DNA from: Methanothrix harundinacea 6Ac
Lineage (GTDB): Archaea; Halobacteriota; Methanosarcinia; Methanotrichales; Methanotrichaceae
Direction: 5' to 3'
Assembly: GCF_000235565.1 (NCBI RefSeq)
Contig: NC_017527.1
Location: 930,001-994,000, forward strand
Length of the DNA stretch: 64,000 bases
Under the pieces are notes generated by a model. The model was not told where the DNA came from and ran no database searches. It was given only the letters and a program-made list of their open reading frames with translations. Position numbers and translations under genes: made by a program. Position 1 is the first letter of the stretch. Each line of letters begins with the position of its first letter. Shown piece after piece: positions 35,309 through 43,752 of this stretch.

Positions 35309-36256
35309 TCAGCTCCTATGATGGGATAAAGGTCGGTTTCTCCTCCTCCGCCAGAAGTAAGCGCCTCCTATCACCGTCGGGAGGAGGACCGCCGCCGCGG
35401 CCGTCGTCATCCCTCCTCTCCCCTCCCCGGGCGGTCTCCTCCCGCCGCTGGAACCATCCGCTCCCGGTCTGAGGGTCGTGGTGTAGACCCCGGACTCGTG
35501 CCAGGTGTCCCCGTTCTTGAACCTGGCCCTGAACCGGAGGTCGATCTCCTCGGCTGGAGATGCCGTCTTGAGGTCGAAGTCTATGGTGAAGATCTCGTCG
35601 GGCTCCATCGTCCCGATGTAGTACTCTTTTGGCGAGAACTCCACCCCCGCCGCCTCGGGGACGATCGTCACCGCGTTGAGGGCGTTCTTCCTGGGGTTTG
35701 CCACGTCGAGGCTCGCGCTCGAGGAGGTGGGGGCCTCAGCCTGGATCAGCATCACGTCCGAGGAGTCCACCTTCACCGGGACCTTCCGGTTCATCTCCGA
35801 GGGTGCCTCCTCATATCCGCTGACGAGGCGAGCATCCAAAAAGCATGTCCCGTCGGTCGTCTTTTCGTCGGCCCTGACGTTGAAGTAGACGGCGATCCTG
35901 TCGCCGGGGCCTATGGTCCCGACGTCTACATAGGGATCGCTGAGAACCTCCAGGCCTCGAGTCCCCTTCAGCTCCACCCGGTATATCGGCACGGTGAACG
36001 AGAAGTCCTCCCTCTGGTAGGAGACGACGTACTGGTCGGCGGAGTTCTCGATGACGATAGAGACGATCCCGGTGTCCCCAGGCATCAGAACCTCCGGCGA
36101 TACCGAGGACTCGATCACTATCGTCGGCTCCGGGGGGCGGTACATATAGCCGTAGGTGTAGGCGAGGGTCCCGGGGGTGAGGGCCAAAGCCAGGATCAGG
36201 ATCGAAGCCGCCAGAGCCATAGCCCAGTTGGGCGCAGGACCATGATTCGAATTCAA
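35309..36256 (-). CDS. Secreted COG1361-like accessory protein of the exporter
   Basis: The 315-residue product has a signal peptide (ASILILALALTPGTLA), then two Ig-like beta domains of the kind found in COG1361 S-layer-related proteins (SVSPEVLMPGDTGIVSIVIENSA; FSPKEYYIGTMEPDEIFTIDFDLKT). A C-terminal anchor helix (MTTAAAAVLLPTVIGGAYFW) precedes an arginine-rich tail. It overlaps the ATPase gene by 4 nt and lies 25 nt before the permease gene. The position between ATPase and permease suggests it is the exporter's adaptor outside the cell. Confidence 0.85.
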   Translation of the reverse strand: MNSNHGPAPNWAMALAASILILALALTPGTLAYTYGYMYRPPEPTIVIESSVSPEVLMPGDTGIVSIVIENSADQYVVSYQREDFSFTVPIYRVELKGTRGLEVLSDPYVDVGTIGPGDRIAVYFNVRADEKTTDGTCFLDARLVSGYEEAPSEMNRKVPVKVDSSDVMLIQAEAPTSSSASLDVANPRKNALNAVTIVPEAAGVEFSPKEYYIGTMEPDEIFTIDFDLKTASPAEEIDLRFRARFKNGDTWHESGVYTTTLRPGADGSSGGRRPPGEGRGGMTTAAAAVLLPTVIGGAYFWRRRRNRPLSHHRS

Positions 36257-36930
36257 GATGCGCCCTCCTGAATACGGCCGTCTCTCATCCAGATGACGCG
36301 GCTGCAGGACTCCGTCGTTTCTGCGTCGTGGGTTACCATGATAATCGTCCGACCTTCTCTATTGAGCCCCTTCATGATCTCGATGATCTCCCTTCTGCTC
36401 TTCTGATCGAGGTTTCCCGTCGGTTCATCGGCGAGGATCACGGAGGGATCGTTGGCTAGAGCCCTGGCGATCGCCACCCTCTGCCTTTCCCCGCCGGAGA
36501 GGTTGGTGGGGCTGAAGCCGAGGCGGCCTCCGAGCCCCACCGCCTCCAGGAGCTCCTTTGCTCGATCTCTCCTCTCCTCCTTAGGCAGCTCTTTGAAGGT
36601 CATGGGGAGCTCGACGTTCATGAGGTTCGAGATCCTCCCGATGAGGTGGAACCTCTGGAAGACGAACCCGATCTCGTCTCTTCTTATCCTGGCCAGATCT
36701 CGGTCGGATAGCCTCCCCAGGTCCCGGCCCTGCAGAAGGATCGTCCCATCCGAGGGGCGGTCGAGGCATCCCAGGATGTTCATGAAGGTGCTCTTTCCGC
36801 AGCCTGAGGGGCCCATCAGGGCCACAAAATCCCCCTCCTCGATCTCAAGGTCGATCCCCCGGAGGACCGGAACCTCCATCTCCCCGACCCTGTACCTCTT
36901 CTCCAGGCCCTTCACCTCTACCAGGGGCAT
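36253..36930 (-). CDS. LolD/MacB-type ABC transporter ATPase
   Basis: The 225-residue ATPase has Walker A GPSGCGKST near residue 39, the Q-loop VFQRFHLIGRISNLMNVELP, signature NLSGGERQRVAIARAL near 140, Walker B VILADEPTGNLD near 160 and the H-loop VTHD. The LIGRISNLMNVELP and SGGERQRV sequences are typical of the MacB/LolD subgroup. The start is ATG at 36930, which overlaps the upstream gene by 13 nt. It powers the permease at 34054. Confidence 0.95.
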   Translation of the reverse strand: MPLVEVKGLEKRYRVGEMEVPVLRGIDLEIEEGDFVALMGPSGCGKSTFMNILGCLDRPSDGTILLQGRDLGRLSDRDLARIRRDEIGFVFQRFHLIGRISNLMNVELPMTFKELPKEERRDRAKELLEAVGLGGRLGFSPTNLSGGERQRVAIARALANDPSVILADEPTGNLDQKSRREIIEIMKGLNREGRTIIMVTHDAETTESCSRVIWMRDGRIQEGAS

Positions 36931-37589
36931 GGTTCGCCTCCGGCCGTCTCGGGGGCACCGTTTCTTCCCGGACCCATCTGGTCGGAGGGGAAGGTCAGGC
37001 TGTAGGTCGTCGCCCCTCCGGCGTGGAGGGTGAGGTTTCCGCACCCCACCTGGACCCCGTCCACATCGCAGGTCCTGACGGTGATGTGCCCCGCCGTCCT
37101 GTCCTCGCCCGCTCTCTGCCCCTCTCTATAATCGACCAGGTCGGCGTCGAGGATGGTGCAGTTCCCGTCGAGGGTCTGGTTGATCCTCACCAGGACGAAG
37201 TGGCGGTCGCCCAGGGTCATCCCTCCCAGGGCGGCGTTGAAGCCTCCAGACCCCGCCATCTCCTCTCGGATCTCGTCGAGGCTCCTATTCTCCCTCAGCA
37301 TCTCCCTCGCCAGGGCCGGAGGGATCCGTTTGGTATCGATCAGCCATATATGGAGGAAGTAGGTCTCGCCCCTCTCCAGGGCTACCCCCCCCGCCCGGAA
37401 GGGGCCGGCCGGGGGGCGGCCCTCGCCGTCGGCGCCGGGGCGGTGGCGGTCCCCTCCGACCTCCGGCGGCACAGGTCCGGGGTTCGGCCGGTCCGCCGGG
37501 ATCGATACATCTTCGGCGGGGTATGAGAGGGCGGTGGAGACGACTGAGAAGACCATCGCCAGGACGACCGGGATTATGGAGGTCTTCAA
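36918..37589 (-). CDS. Secreted protein of the exporter operon, 223 aa
   Basis: A signal peptide (MKTSIIPVVLAMVFSVVSTALS) is followed by a proline-rich segment and a globular region with HIWLIDTKRIPPALAREML, GGMTLGDRHFVLVRINQTLDG and DADLVDYREG. The family is unknown to me. A weak similarity in layout to the next upstream gene (both have RSLDEIREEM- or RRSIDEVKML-type helices and a LGDRHF or WGDLQL strand) suggests the two are distant relatives. The gene overlaps both neighbours. Confidence 0.8.
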   Translation of the reverse strand: MKTSIIPVVLAMVFSVVSTALSYPAEDVSIPADRPNPGPVPPEVGGDRHRPGADGEGRPPAGPFRAGGVALERGETYFLHIWLIDTKRIPPALAREMLRENRSLDEIREEMAGSGGFNAALGGMTLGDRHFVLVRINQTLDGNCTILDADLVDYREGQRAGEDRTAGHITVRTCDVDGVQVGCGNLTLHAGGATTYSLTFPSDQMGPGRNGAPETAGGEPCPW

Positions 37590-38119
37590 GGGGATCCCTC
37601 CTCGGGGGGGGCTTCCAGTCGGAGGCGGTACCTACCTCTCTTGGGCCCCTCTCTGATCAGGAGGCTCCCGACGCCTTTCCATCCGCCCACCCCGGTCTCT
37701 CTCGTCTCTATCCTTCCCGCTACCGCCCCTTTCGCCGCCTGGGACCAGATGCCACCCCCCCGGACCTCGGCGAGGTCGGCCCTGAGGACCGTCTCGGTGT
37801 CCAGAGTCCGGAAGGAGAGATCCGAGAGCTGGAACTTCTCCATCCCCAGCTGAAGATCTCCCCAGTATACGAAGGAGGGGTTCGCCTCCTCCTCGATCAG
37901 CATTTTGACCTCATCGATGCTCCTTCTGCTCGATAGGAGCTCTCGGATCTGGGAGGGGCTGAGGAGCCGGAGCCCCTCGACCTCCATCATGATGGGGAGG
38001 GGTGCCTGGAAGGGCGAGCCCACCGGGCCCAAGGCGACGCCGCTCCTGACGAAGGCGGTCTTCATCGGGATGGTGGATGGAGCGATATAGGAATCAGTAA
38101 ATGTCGTCTCTTTCATCAT
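37586..38119 (-). CDS. Protein of the exporter operon, 177 aa
   Basis: This protein has no clear signal peptide and no family I recognise. It has SPSQIRELLSSRRSIDEVKMLIEEE (two helices), then FVYWGDLQLGMEKFQLSDL and a region that repeats the strand pattern of the 223-aa neighbour. It ends 4 nt inside that neighbour. The start is ATG 38119; the next ATG (at 38116) is equally possible. A role as a partner or cargo of the exporter is only inferred from position. Confidence 0.7.
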   Translation of the reverse strand: MMKETTFTDSYIAPSTIPMKTAFVRSGVALGPVGSPFQAPLPIMMEVEGLRLLSPSQIRELLSSRRSIDEVKMLIEEEANPSFVYWGDLQLGMEKFQLSDLSFRTLDTETVLRADLAEVRGGGIWSQAAKGAVAGRIETRETGVGGWKGVGSLLIREGPKRGRYRLRLEAPPEEGSP

Positions 38120-38241
38120 CGGAGGTCACCTCAGGCCCGGAATTCGGGGTTGGGTGGTCGGGCCCTGGGCCCCAGCGCCCAAGGCCCCCCAACCCGATTC
38201 CGATATGGATATCTTGGAACTTTCCCCCAGAATCTCCCGGG

Positions 38242-39177
38242 CTACTCCTCACCCGGGAATCCGGCCTTCTTCATCCGGCCTCCAAAGACTCCCCTACCCT
38301 GATCTTCCATCCCCGAGGCTCTCGTTCCGAACTGGCACTCAGGGTATCCCTGCCTCATGCCGGGAGATCCCATCCCGAACCGCTCGCCCTGGCAGCCCTG
38401 ACCTCTCCTCATCCCGTCGGGGCCGAGGCCCAGGATGCTGCAGACCTCCCTCTGCTCCGAAAGCTCCGCGAGGGTCATATTCTCCATCTCCGTCCTCCTC
38501 GCCTCGTTCAGCTCCTCGAGCTCGCCGATCGTCATCTTCTCAAGCTCGCCGATCTTCTCCTCCCGGAGAGCCTCGATCTCAGCGAGGGTCATCCCCTCCA
38601 GCTCTTCCAGGGTGATATCGGTGGCGAGGAGGCAGGCTCCAAAGCCGAGGAAGGGACGGTCTTGCCGGCTCTCCCTCAGCTCCGCGAGGGTCATATTCTC
38701 CATCTCGAGCCTCTTCTCCTGCCAGAGGGCCTCGATCTCCTCGGAGGTCATGTTCCCGAGCTCGGCCATCTTCTCCGCCCTCAGATCCGAGAGCTCGGCG
38801 AGGGTCATATTCTTGATCTCCTCATCGGTCAGGTCCATCATCAGAATAGACGGACATCCGAAGCACCGGTCCATCGGTCCCCTGGCGCCGGGCCCCTGGG
38901 TCATGGCGCACCGGTCCATTGGACCCGGGCTCCTGCTCCGCTGGTACATGGGAGAGTCGCCGGTCTCGCCCTCTCGGGGACACTGGGCCACATTCATCTC
39001 CTGTCTATGGGCCCTCAGCTCTCCCAGGGTCATATTCTCCATCTCCTCTTCGGTCAGGTTCATCCCATCGAACCCGCCGTGCCGCCCGGGACCCTTCTCC
39101 CAGGGCATCGAGAAGGCGGGGACCGCGATGAGGGTGGCCACCGCCAGGGTTATCAAAAGTCCAGTTGTTCTCATCAT
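38242..39177 (-). CDS. Secreted protein with repeated MTLAEL helices and sequons
   Basis: The 311-residue protein has a signal peptide (LLITLAVATLIAVPAFS) and repeated units built on the motif (E)NMTLAELxxxR, seen near residues 48, 122, 160 and 238, with EKMTIGELEEL and GMTLAEIEAL variants between. Most repeats carry an NMT sequon. Two cysteine-containing PMDRC segments lie near residue 85-105, and the C-terminus is rich in Gly, Arg and Met. The repeats look like amphipathic helices. It is the first gene of the exporter operon, with GAGGT before the ATG. The role is unknown. Confidence 0.8.
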   Translation of the reverse strand: MMRTTGLLITLAVATLIAVPAFSMPWEKGPGRHGGFDGMNLTEEEMENMTLGELRAHRQEMNVAQCPREGETGDSPMYQRSRSPGPMDRCAMTQGPGARGPMDRCFGCPSILMMDLTDEEIKNMTLAELSDLRAEKMAELGNMTSEEIEALWQEKRLEMENMTLAELRESRQDRPFLGFGACLLATDITLEELEGMTLAEIEALREEKIGELEKMTIGELEELNEARRTEMENMTLAELSEQREVCSILGLGPDGMRRGQGCQGERFGMGSPGMRQGYPECQFGTRASGMEDQGRGVFGGRMKKAGFPGEE

Positions 39178-39334
39178 TCATACCTCACTAGTCGAGGACG
39201 GCTCTGCCGAAGCACCGGCGCCGCCCTCCTCGACAACCCCCCTGAGGCCTGAACGATGGTAATAATTAGAGCCGAACCAATCCGGACTATAACCGTTCAG
39301 ATATCGTTCAAACTTCATTAAATTGTTCAAATTC
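39178..39334 (-). promoter_or_regulatory. Promoter, operator-like repeats and leader hairpin of the exporter operon
   Basis: A TATA (minus GGTTATAGTCC, 39286-39292) sits about 110 nt before the first gene. Directly upstream, TGAAC (minus) occurs three times at 39295, 39306 and 39325, with 11- and 19-bp steps. An inverted copy, CTGAACG, lies at 39259-39265 on the plus strand. In the leader, GTCGAGGA (39191-39198) pairs with TCCTCGAC (39227-39234), so the mRNA can fold. A repressor or activator site is plausible; the protein is unknown. Confidence 0.4.
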
Positions 39335-39481
39335 TTCTAGAATACGAATTAAAGGTTTTATTCATCCTTAAAATCGGTATTAATCTCCATTTTCTCCATC
39401 AGGGCCTTCTGGTCCCGTCTAGCTCTCAGCCCCTCCGGCGGCCCCACCCCGCCGCCGCGCCGCCGGGCACGGGGCGGGGTC
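39335..39481. other. Intergenic region between exporter operon and CDF gene
   Basis: AT-rich to about 39400, then GC-rich with CGCCGCCGCGCCGCC. No gene is seen. Confidence 0.5.
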
Positions 39482-40426
39482 TCATACCCGGCCTCGCCCC
39501 TCCTTCTCATCGCCGTAGGGCTCCAGATGGACGACGACGTCGACCACGTCGGAGACGTACTCGATGAGCCTCCGCTTCACCTCCTCGGAGATCTCGTGCC
39601 CCTCCTCGACGGTGAGCCTCGGGTCTACCAGGACGTGGAGGTCTACCTCGATCCCGGAGCCGATGTGCCGGGTCCTGATGGCGTGGACCTCCTCGACTCC
39701 GGGGGTGGCGCTCGCCAGCTGCTCGATCCCGCGACGGATCTCCTCGGGTGCCCCGAGGTCGACGAGCTGCTCCAAAGATGGCCGGATGATCTTCCAGGCT
39801 ACCTGGAGGATGAAGGCAGAGATGACGATCGCCCCCAGGTGGTCGAGGAAGGAGAGGCCTGGTACGATGGCCGCCCCGGCGACGGCTGCTGCCGCTGGTA
39901 TGGAGCTGAGGGCGTCGGATCGATGGTGCCAGGCGCTGGCGATTAGGGCCGGCGATCTTATCTCTTTTCCCACCGAGATGGTCCATTGGTATAGGAACTC
40001 CTTTGTGAAGATCATCACGACTGCGGCGAAGAAGGCGACGGCTCCGGGGGGTTTTCGTTGAGGATCATGGAGGGTTGCGAGGGCGTTGTAGCCGATCCCC
40101 AGGGCGACGGCTGCCAGGATGAGGCCGATGAATATGGTCACCAGAAACTCGATCCTCCGATGGCCGTGAGGATGGCATTCGTCCGGCGGCCTCGACCAGA
40201 ACCTCACCCCCACGAGGACCGCAACGCCCGTGACGGTGTCGGAGAGGCTGTGGACTGCGTCCGCCACCACCGCCTGGCTGTTTCCGACTATCCCCGCCAC
40301 AAACTCCATGAACGTGAGGGCCAGGTTTATCACGACGCCGATGAGGGTTAACCTCCTCACGGTCGATGCATGGCGTCTGTTCTCGGACTCTAGGTTATTG
40401 GAAGATCTAGCCGCTGTTTCAGCCAT
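39482..40426 (-). CDS. Cation diffusion facilitator (CDF) family efflux transporter
   Basis: The 314-residue product has six membrane segments and the CDF metal site: ADAVHSLSD (HxxxD, helix 2) and HHRSD (helix 5). A cytoplasmic C-terminal domain with metal-binding histidines follows (HAIRTRHIGSGIEVDLHVLVDPRLTVEEGHEISEE in broken segments). Such exporters move Zn2+, Fe2+, Cd2+ or Mn2+ out by proton exchange. The start at 40426 is favoured because GGTGAT precedes it. It is the last of a same-strand run of ion-transport genes. Confidence 0.93.
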   Translation of the reverse strand: MAETAARSSNNLESENRRHASTVRRLTLIGVVINLALTFMEFVAGIVGNSQAVVADAVHSLSDTVTGVAVLVGVRFWSRPPDECHPHGHRRIEFLVTIFIGLILAAVALGIGYNALATLHDPQRKPPGAVAFFAAVVMIFTKEFLYQWTISVGKEIRSPALIASAWHHRSDALSSIPAAAAVAGAAIVPGLSFLDHLGAIVISAFILQVAWKIIRPSLEQLVDLGAPEEIRRGIEQLASATPGVEEVHAIRTRHIGSGIEVDLHVLVDPRLTVEEGHEISEEVKRRLIEYVSDVVDVVVHLEPYGDEKEGRGRV

Positions 40427-40506
40427 CCGGATCACCACGCATAGAAATGTCCATAGCATCCGCCTCAAGTATTAGGATTACGGACCTAGAGCTGCTTTCG
40501 AGTTCT

Positions 40507-41586
40507 TCATATCGAGATGTTCTCTTGCCGCAGGATTATGATCAATAGGGCTGCCAGCATAATGAGCCAGAGGACCATCGCCACGATCGAGGCCCTCTTC
40601 GCCCTCCGCGCCTCGGACCATTTCGAGGGCCTTATCCCCTGGGCCAGGAAGGTGGCCACCCCCGAGAGGTTGACGGAGATGAAGTTCGCGATGAAGAGGA
40701 GCATCGCCCCCCAGGCGAGGCTCTCGTGCCCCGAGCCCATCAGAAGGCCGAAGGCGACGAGGGGCGGGAGGAGGGCTACGGCGACCATCACCCCGATGAG
40801 GGTGGCGGAGACCCCCGTGGTGAAGGCGAGGGCCCCAGCGCTCCCCGAGGCGAGGGCTAGGGCGACCTCGCCGAGCCCCACCCCGGTCCTGGAGGCGATC
40901 TCCGGGATCTCCGGGTCGACGGGGAGGAAGGTGCCGAGGAGGTAGGAGAAGGCGATGGCGGTTCCCACCCCCACCACGTTCGCCTTTAGAGCCCTGACGG
41001 CGAGCCCCCGGTCCCCCAGGATCGTCGCCAGGGAGAAGGATACGTTCGGGAGGAGGAGGGGGGCGATGACCATGGCCCCGATGATCACGGCGACGTTGTT
41101 CTTCAAAACGCCGAAGGCGGCGACGATGGAGGATAGGATTACCATGAAGACGTAGACCCGGGAGACCCCCACCGAGGCGACCTCAGCGTAGAGCTCCTCC
41201 CTTCCGATCCGCTGGCTTCCCTTCTTGTTCTTCTCTTTGGGGGCGGGCTCTCTCCTCTCCGCCTCGTCGATCGGGGGCCGGGGGAGGGATGCCGTCACCG
41301 GGAGGACGACCATCCTGTAGCCATCGTTCCTCCTGAACCGCGCATCCAGCATGTTGATGACCGCCTCGGAGTTCTCCGCCGGGACGAGGATCCTGACCAG
41401 GATCATCCTCTCGTCGAAGCTCCTCATCCAGACGCCCATCACCGGCCTCTCCCAGATCCCCAGGACCGGCTCGATCCATATCCCCATGATCTCAAGGCCG
41501 CCCCTCGTCAGGACCCTCTCCAGCCCCGGCCTCTCCTTCTCGGGGATGACCATCTCTATCCATCGGAGTATCACCGTCTCACCCAT
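40507..41586 (-). CDS. DUF389 (TIGR00341) membrane protein
   Basis: The 359-residue protein begins with a cytoplasmic domain of about 130 residues, followed by about six membrane segments (from VFMVILSSIVAAFGVLKNN to IVAMVLWLIMLAALLIIILR). The signature is NNVAVIIGAMVIAPLL with the following VSFSLATILGD. DUF389 proteins are widespread, of uncertain function and often next to ion transporters. Here it lies between CDF and CorA genes. Confidence 0.88.
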   Translation of the reverse strand: MGETVILRWIEMVIPEKERPGLERVLTRGGLEIMGIWIEPVLGIWERPVMGVWMRSFDERMILVRILVPAENSEAVINMLDARFRRNDGYRMVVLPVTASLPRPPIDEAERREPAPKEKNKKGSQRIGREELYAEVASVGVSRVYVFMVILSSIVAAFGVLKNNVAVIIGAMVIAPLLLPNVSFSLATILGDRGLAVRALKANVVGVGTAIAFSYLLGTFLPVDPEIPEIASRTGVGLGEVALALASGSAGALAFTTGVSATLIGVMVAVALLPPLVAFGLLMGSGHESLAWGAMLLFIANFISVNLSGVATFLAQGIRPSKWSEARRAKRASIVAMVLWLIMLAALLIIILRQENISI

Positions 41587-41650
41587 CCCACCCCTTTGAG
41601 GAGACGAGCCCCGGATCTCTCCGGGAGGATCGGCCCTCTGAGCCGGATGA

Positions 41651-42724
41651 TCAGATCCATCTCCTCCTCCTGAAGTAGAGGAGCATGATCACCCCGGATA
41701 TGAGCATGAAGAGGAGGACCGCCGGATAGCCCCACTGCCAGCGGAGCTCGGGCATGTAGTCGAAGTTCATCCCGTAGATCCCGGCGACGAAGGTGAGGGG
41801 TATGAAGATGGTGGCGATGATCGTCAGGACCTTCATCACCTCGTTCATCCGGTTGCTGATGCTGGAAAGATATATCTCCAGCATCCCCGAGAGGACCTCC
41901 CGGAAGGTCTCGATCGCCTCGATCGCCTGGACGGTGTGGTCGTAGACGTCCCGGAGGTAGATCTCCGTCGGCTCGGTGAAGATCTCCGACTCGCCCCGGG
42001 AGAGGCGGCTTATCACCTCCCGAAGGGGCCAGATCGACCTCCTGAGAAATATCATATCCCGCTTCAACCTGTGGATCTCCTGGGCGGCCTCCGGGGTGGG
42101 GCCTCCGAGGAGCTCCTCCTCCAGGACCTCCAGCTCCTCCCCCACCTCCTCCAGGATCAAGAAGTAGCTGTCGACGACGGCGTCGATCAGGGAGTAGGCG
42201 AGATAGTCCGCCCCCAGCCTCCTGATCTTACCCTTCGACTTCCTGATCCGGTCTCGGGCGGGCTCGAAGACGTCCATATCCGTCTCCTGGAAGGATATGA
42301 GAAGCCCCCGGCCGACGATCAGGCTCAGCTGCTCCGACCTGATCTCCCCCCGGCCGCCCTCGCCCTCGACCCTCGATAGGAGCCTCAGAACGATGAAGAC
42401 CCGATCGTCGTAGTCCTCCATCTTCGGCCTCTGGTCGGTGTGGACGATGTCCTCCAGGACGAGGGGGTGGATCTCAAAGGAGCGGCCTATCTCCTCTATC
42501 ACCTCAGGGGTGTGGACCCCAACGACCTTTATCCAGGTGACGGTGGGGCTCGACCTGAACTCGGCCAGCATATCGAGGGAGGTGGGGCAGAACTCCCGGA
42601 GGTGGTCCTGGTCGTAGTCGATGACGGTGATCCGGACGGGCCCGGTCCTCTCCTCCCCGACGTGGACCACGGTTCCCGGCGGAAGGCCCACCTTATTTGT
42701 TCTTATCCTGAAGCCCCGGGCCAT
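41651..42724 (-). CDS. corA: CorA-family magnesium/cobalt transporter
   Basis: The 357-residue product has the typical large cytoplasmic N-terminal domain, a long helix (from about 240), then two C-terminal membrane segments. The CorA pore motif is YGMNFD, followed by the ELRWQWGYP loop and a basic RRRRW tail. CorA conducts Mg2+ and some Co2+ or Ni2+. It is 14 nt downstream of an mscS-like gene, in the same direction. Confidence 0.95.
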   Translation of the reverse strand: MARGFRIRTNKVGLPPGTVVHVGEERTGPVRITVIDYDQDHLREFCPTSLDMLAEFRSSPTVTWIKVVGVHTPEVIEEIGRSFEIHPLVLEDIVHTDQRPKMEDYDDRVFIVLRLLSRVEGEGGRGEIRSEQLSLIVGRGLLISFQETDMDVFEPARDRIRKSKGKIRRLGADYLAYSLIDAVVDSYFLILEEVGEELEVLEEELLGGPTPEAAQEIHRLKRDMIFLRRSIWPLREVISRLSRGESEIFTEPTEIYLRDVYDHTVQAIEAIETFREVLSGMLEIYLSSISNRMNEVMKVLTIIATIFIPLTFVAGIYGMNFDYMPELRWQWGYPAVLLFMLISGVIMLLYFRRRRWI

Positions 42725-42738
42725 CTCCCCTCCTCGCC

Positions 42739-43695
42739 TTAAATCCGGTCATCGTGATCACGAAGCCTGATCTCGGGAAATCCGACGATGTCTATGGTGG
42801 TGGAGGCGAGCTTTATATTTTCAGAGCCCTCGATCTGTTCGAGGATCCTCCGGCTCAAGCGGTCCTTGGTCATCCTCCTCTCCCTCACCACCGTCACGTA
42901 TCTTATATTGAAGTTGATCCAGTTGTCTGTCATGGTTACGAATACGGCCGGCTCCGTCACCTTCCTTGGGAGATAATACTTCTCTTCGAGGCTAGAGATG
43001 CTCGTCTCCGCTTCTCTGCCGACGTCATCAGTCTCCCTCCTGACGACGGAGAGGATCGTCGTCACCGCCTCCCTCCAGTCGCTGTCGTAGGTTATGGGGA
43101 TGCTGATCTCGTCCCAGAGGAAGGGGTGGTCTTTGGTGTAGTTGTTGACCAAACCCGAGAGGACGTAGCCGTTTGGGATCATTGTAAGCCTCCCGGTGGC
43201 CTGGTCACCCGACATCCACTCTCCCATCTCCATGAGGGTGGTGTATAGGACGTCTATGTCGATGACGTCCCCCATCCTGGAGTCCATCTCGACCCTGTCT
43301 CCGACCCGGTATATCCCGGTGACGAAGATGACCACCCCTCCGAAGAAGTTCTTGAATATGTCCTGGAGGGCGACGGCGAGGCCAGCGGCGATGATCCCGT
43401 AGGAGACGAGGAGGCTCTGGGTCGTCTCGATCCAGATGTTCAATACGACGGCGGCGAGGACCACCAGGTAAATTATCGAGACGGTCTTTCTGAAGGAGTA
43501 CCTGGTCTTGGAGGCGGTTATCCTCCCGATGAGGAGATCCTCGAAGAGATGTTTGAAGAGGATGTGGATCAGGCCGACGGCGACGGCGGTGAGGAAGGCC
43601 TTCTGGAGGAGGGGGTTAGGATGGAGGTGATGGAGGGCTCCCAGGGCTGCCGCCAGGGCGGTTATGAGGAGGAGGGGGAGGAACCTCTTGAGCAT
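42739..43695 (-). CDS. MscS-family mechanosensitive channel
   Basis: The 318-residue protein has about four N-terminal membrane segments, with the pore helix near SYGIIAAGLAVALQDIFKNFFGGVVIFV, then the beta and C-terminal domains (YRVGDRVEMDSRMGDV.DI). MscS channels release ions when membrane tension rises. It is the first of two in the window; the second, at 58262, differs in layout. It overlaps no neighbour but is only 14 nt before corA. Confidence 0.92.
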   Translation of the reverse strand: MLKRFLPLLLITALAAALGALHHLHPNPLLQKAFLTAVAVGLIHILFKHLFEDLLIGRITASKTRYSFRKTVSIIYLVVLAAVVLNIWIETTQSLLVSYGIIAAGLAVALQDIFKNFFGGVVIFVTGIYRVGDRVEMDSRMGDVIDIDVLYTTLMEMGEWMSGDQATGRLTMIPNGYVLSGLVNNYTKDHPFLWDEISIPITYDSDWREAVTTILSVVRRETDDVGREAETSISSLEEKYYLPRKVTEPAVFVTMTDNWINFNIRYVTVVRERRMTKDRLSRRILEQIEGSENIKLASTTIDIVGFPEIRLRDHDDRI

Positions 43696-43752
43696 GGGAG
43701 GATCTCTTTCTTCAAACCATTAAATATTTTATCCCGTCTATCGATCCTGGGG

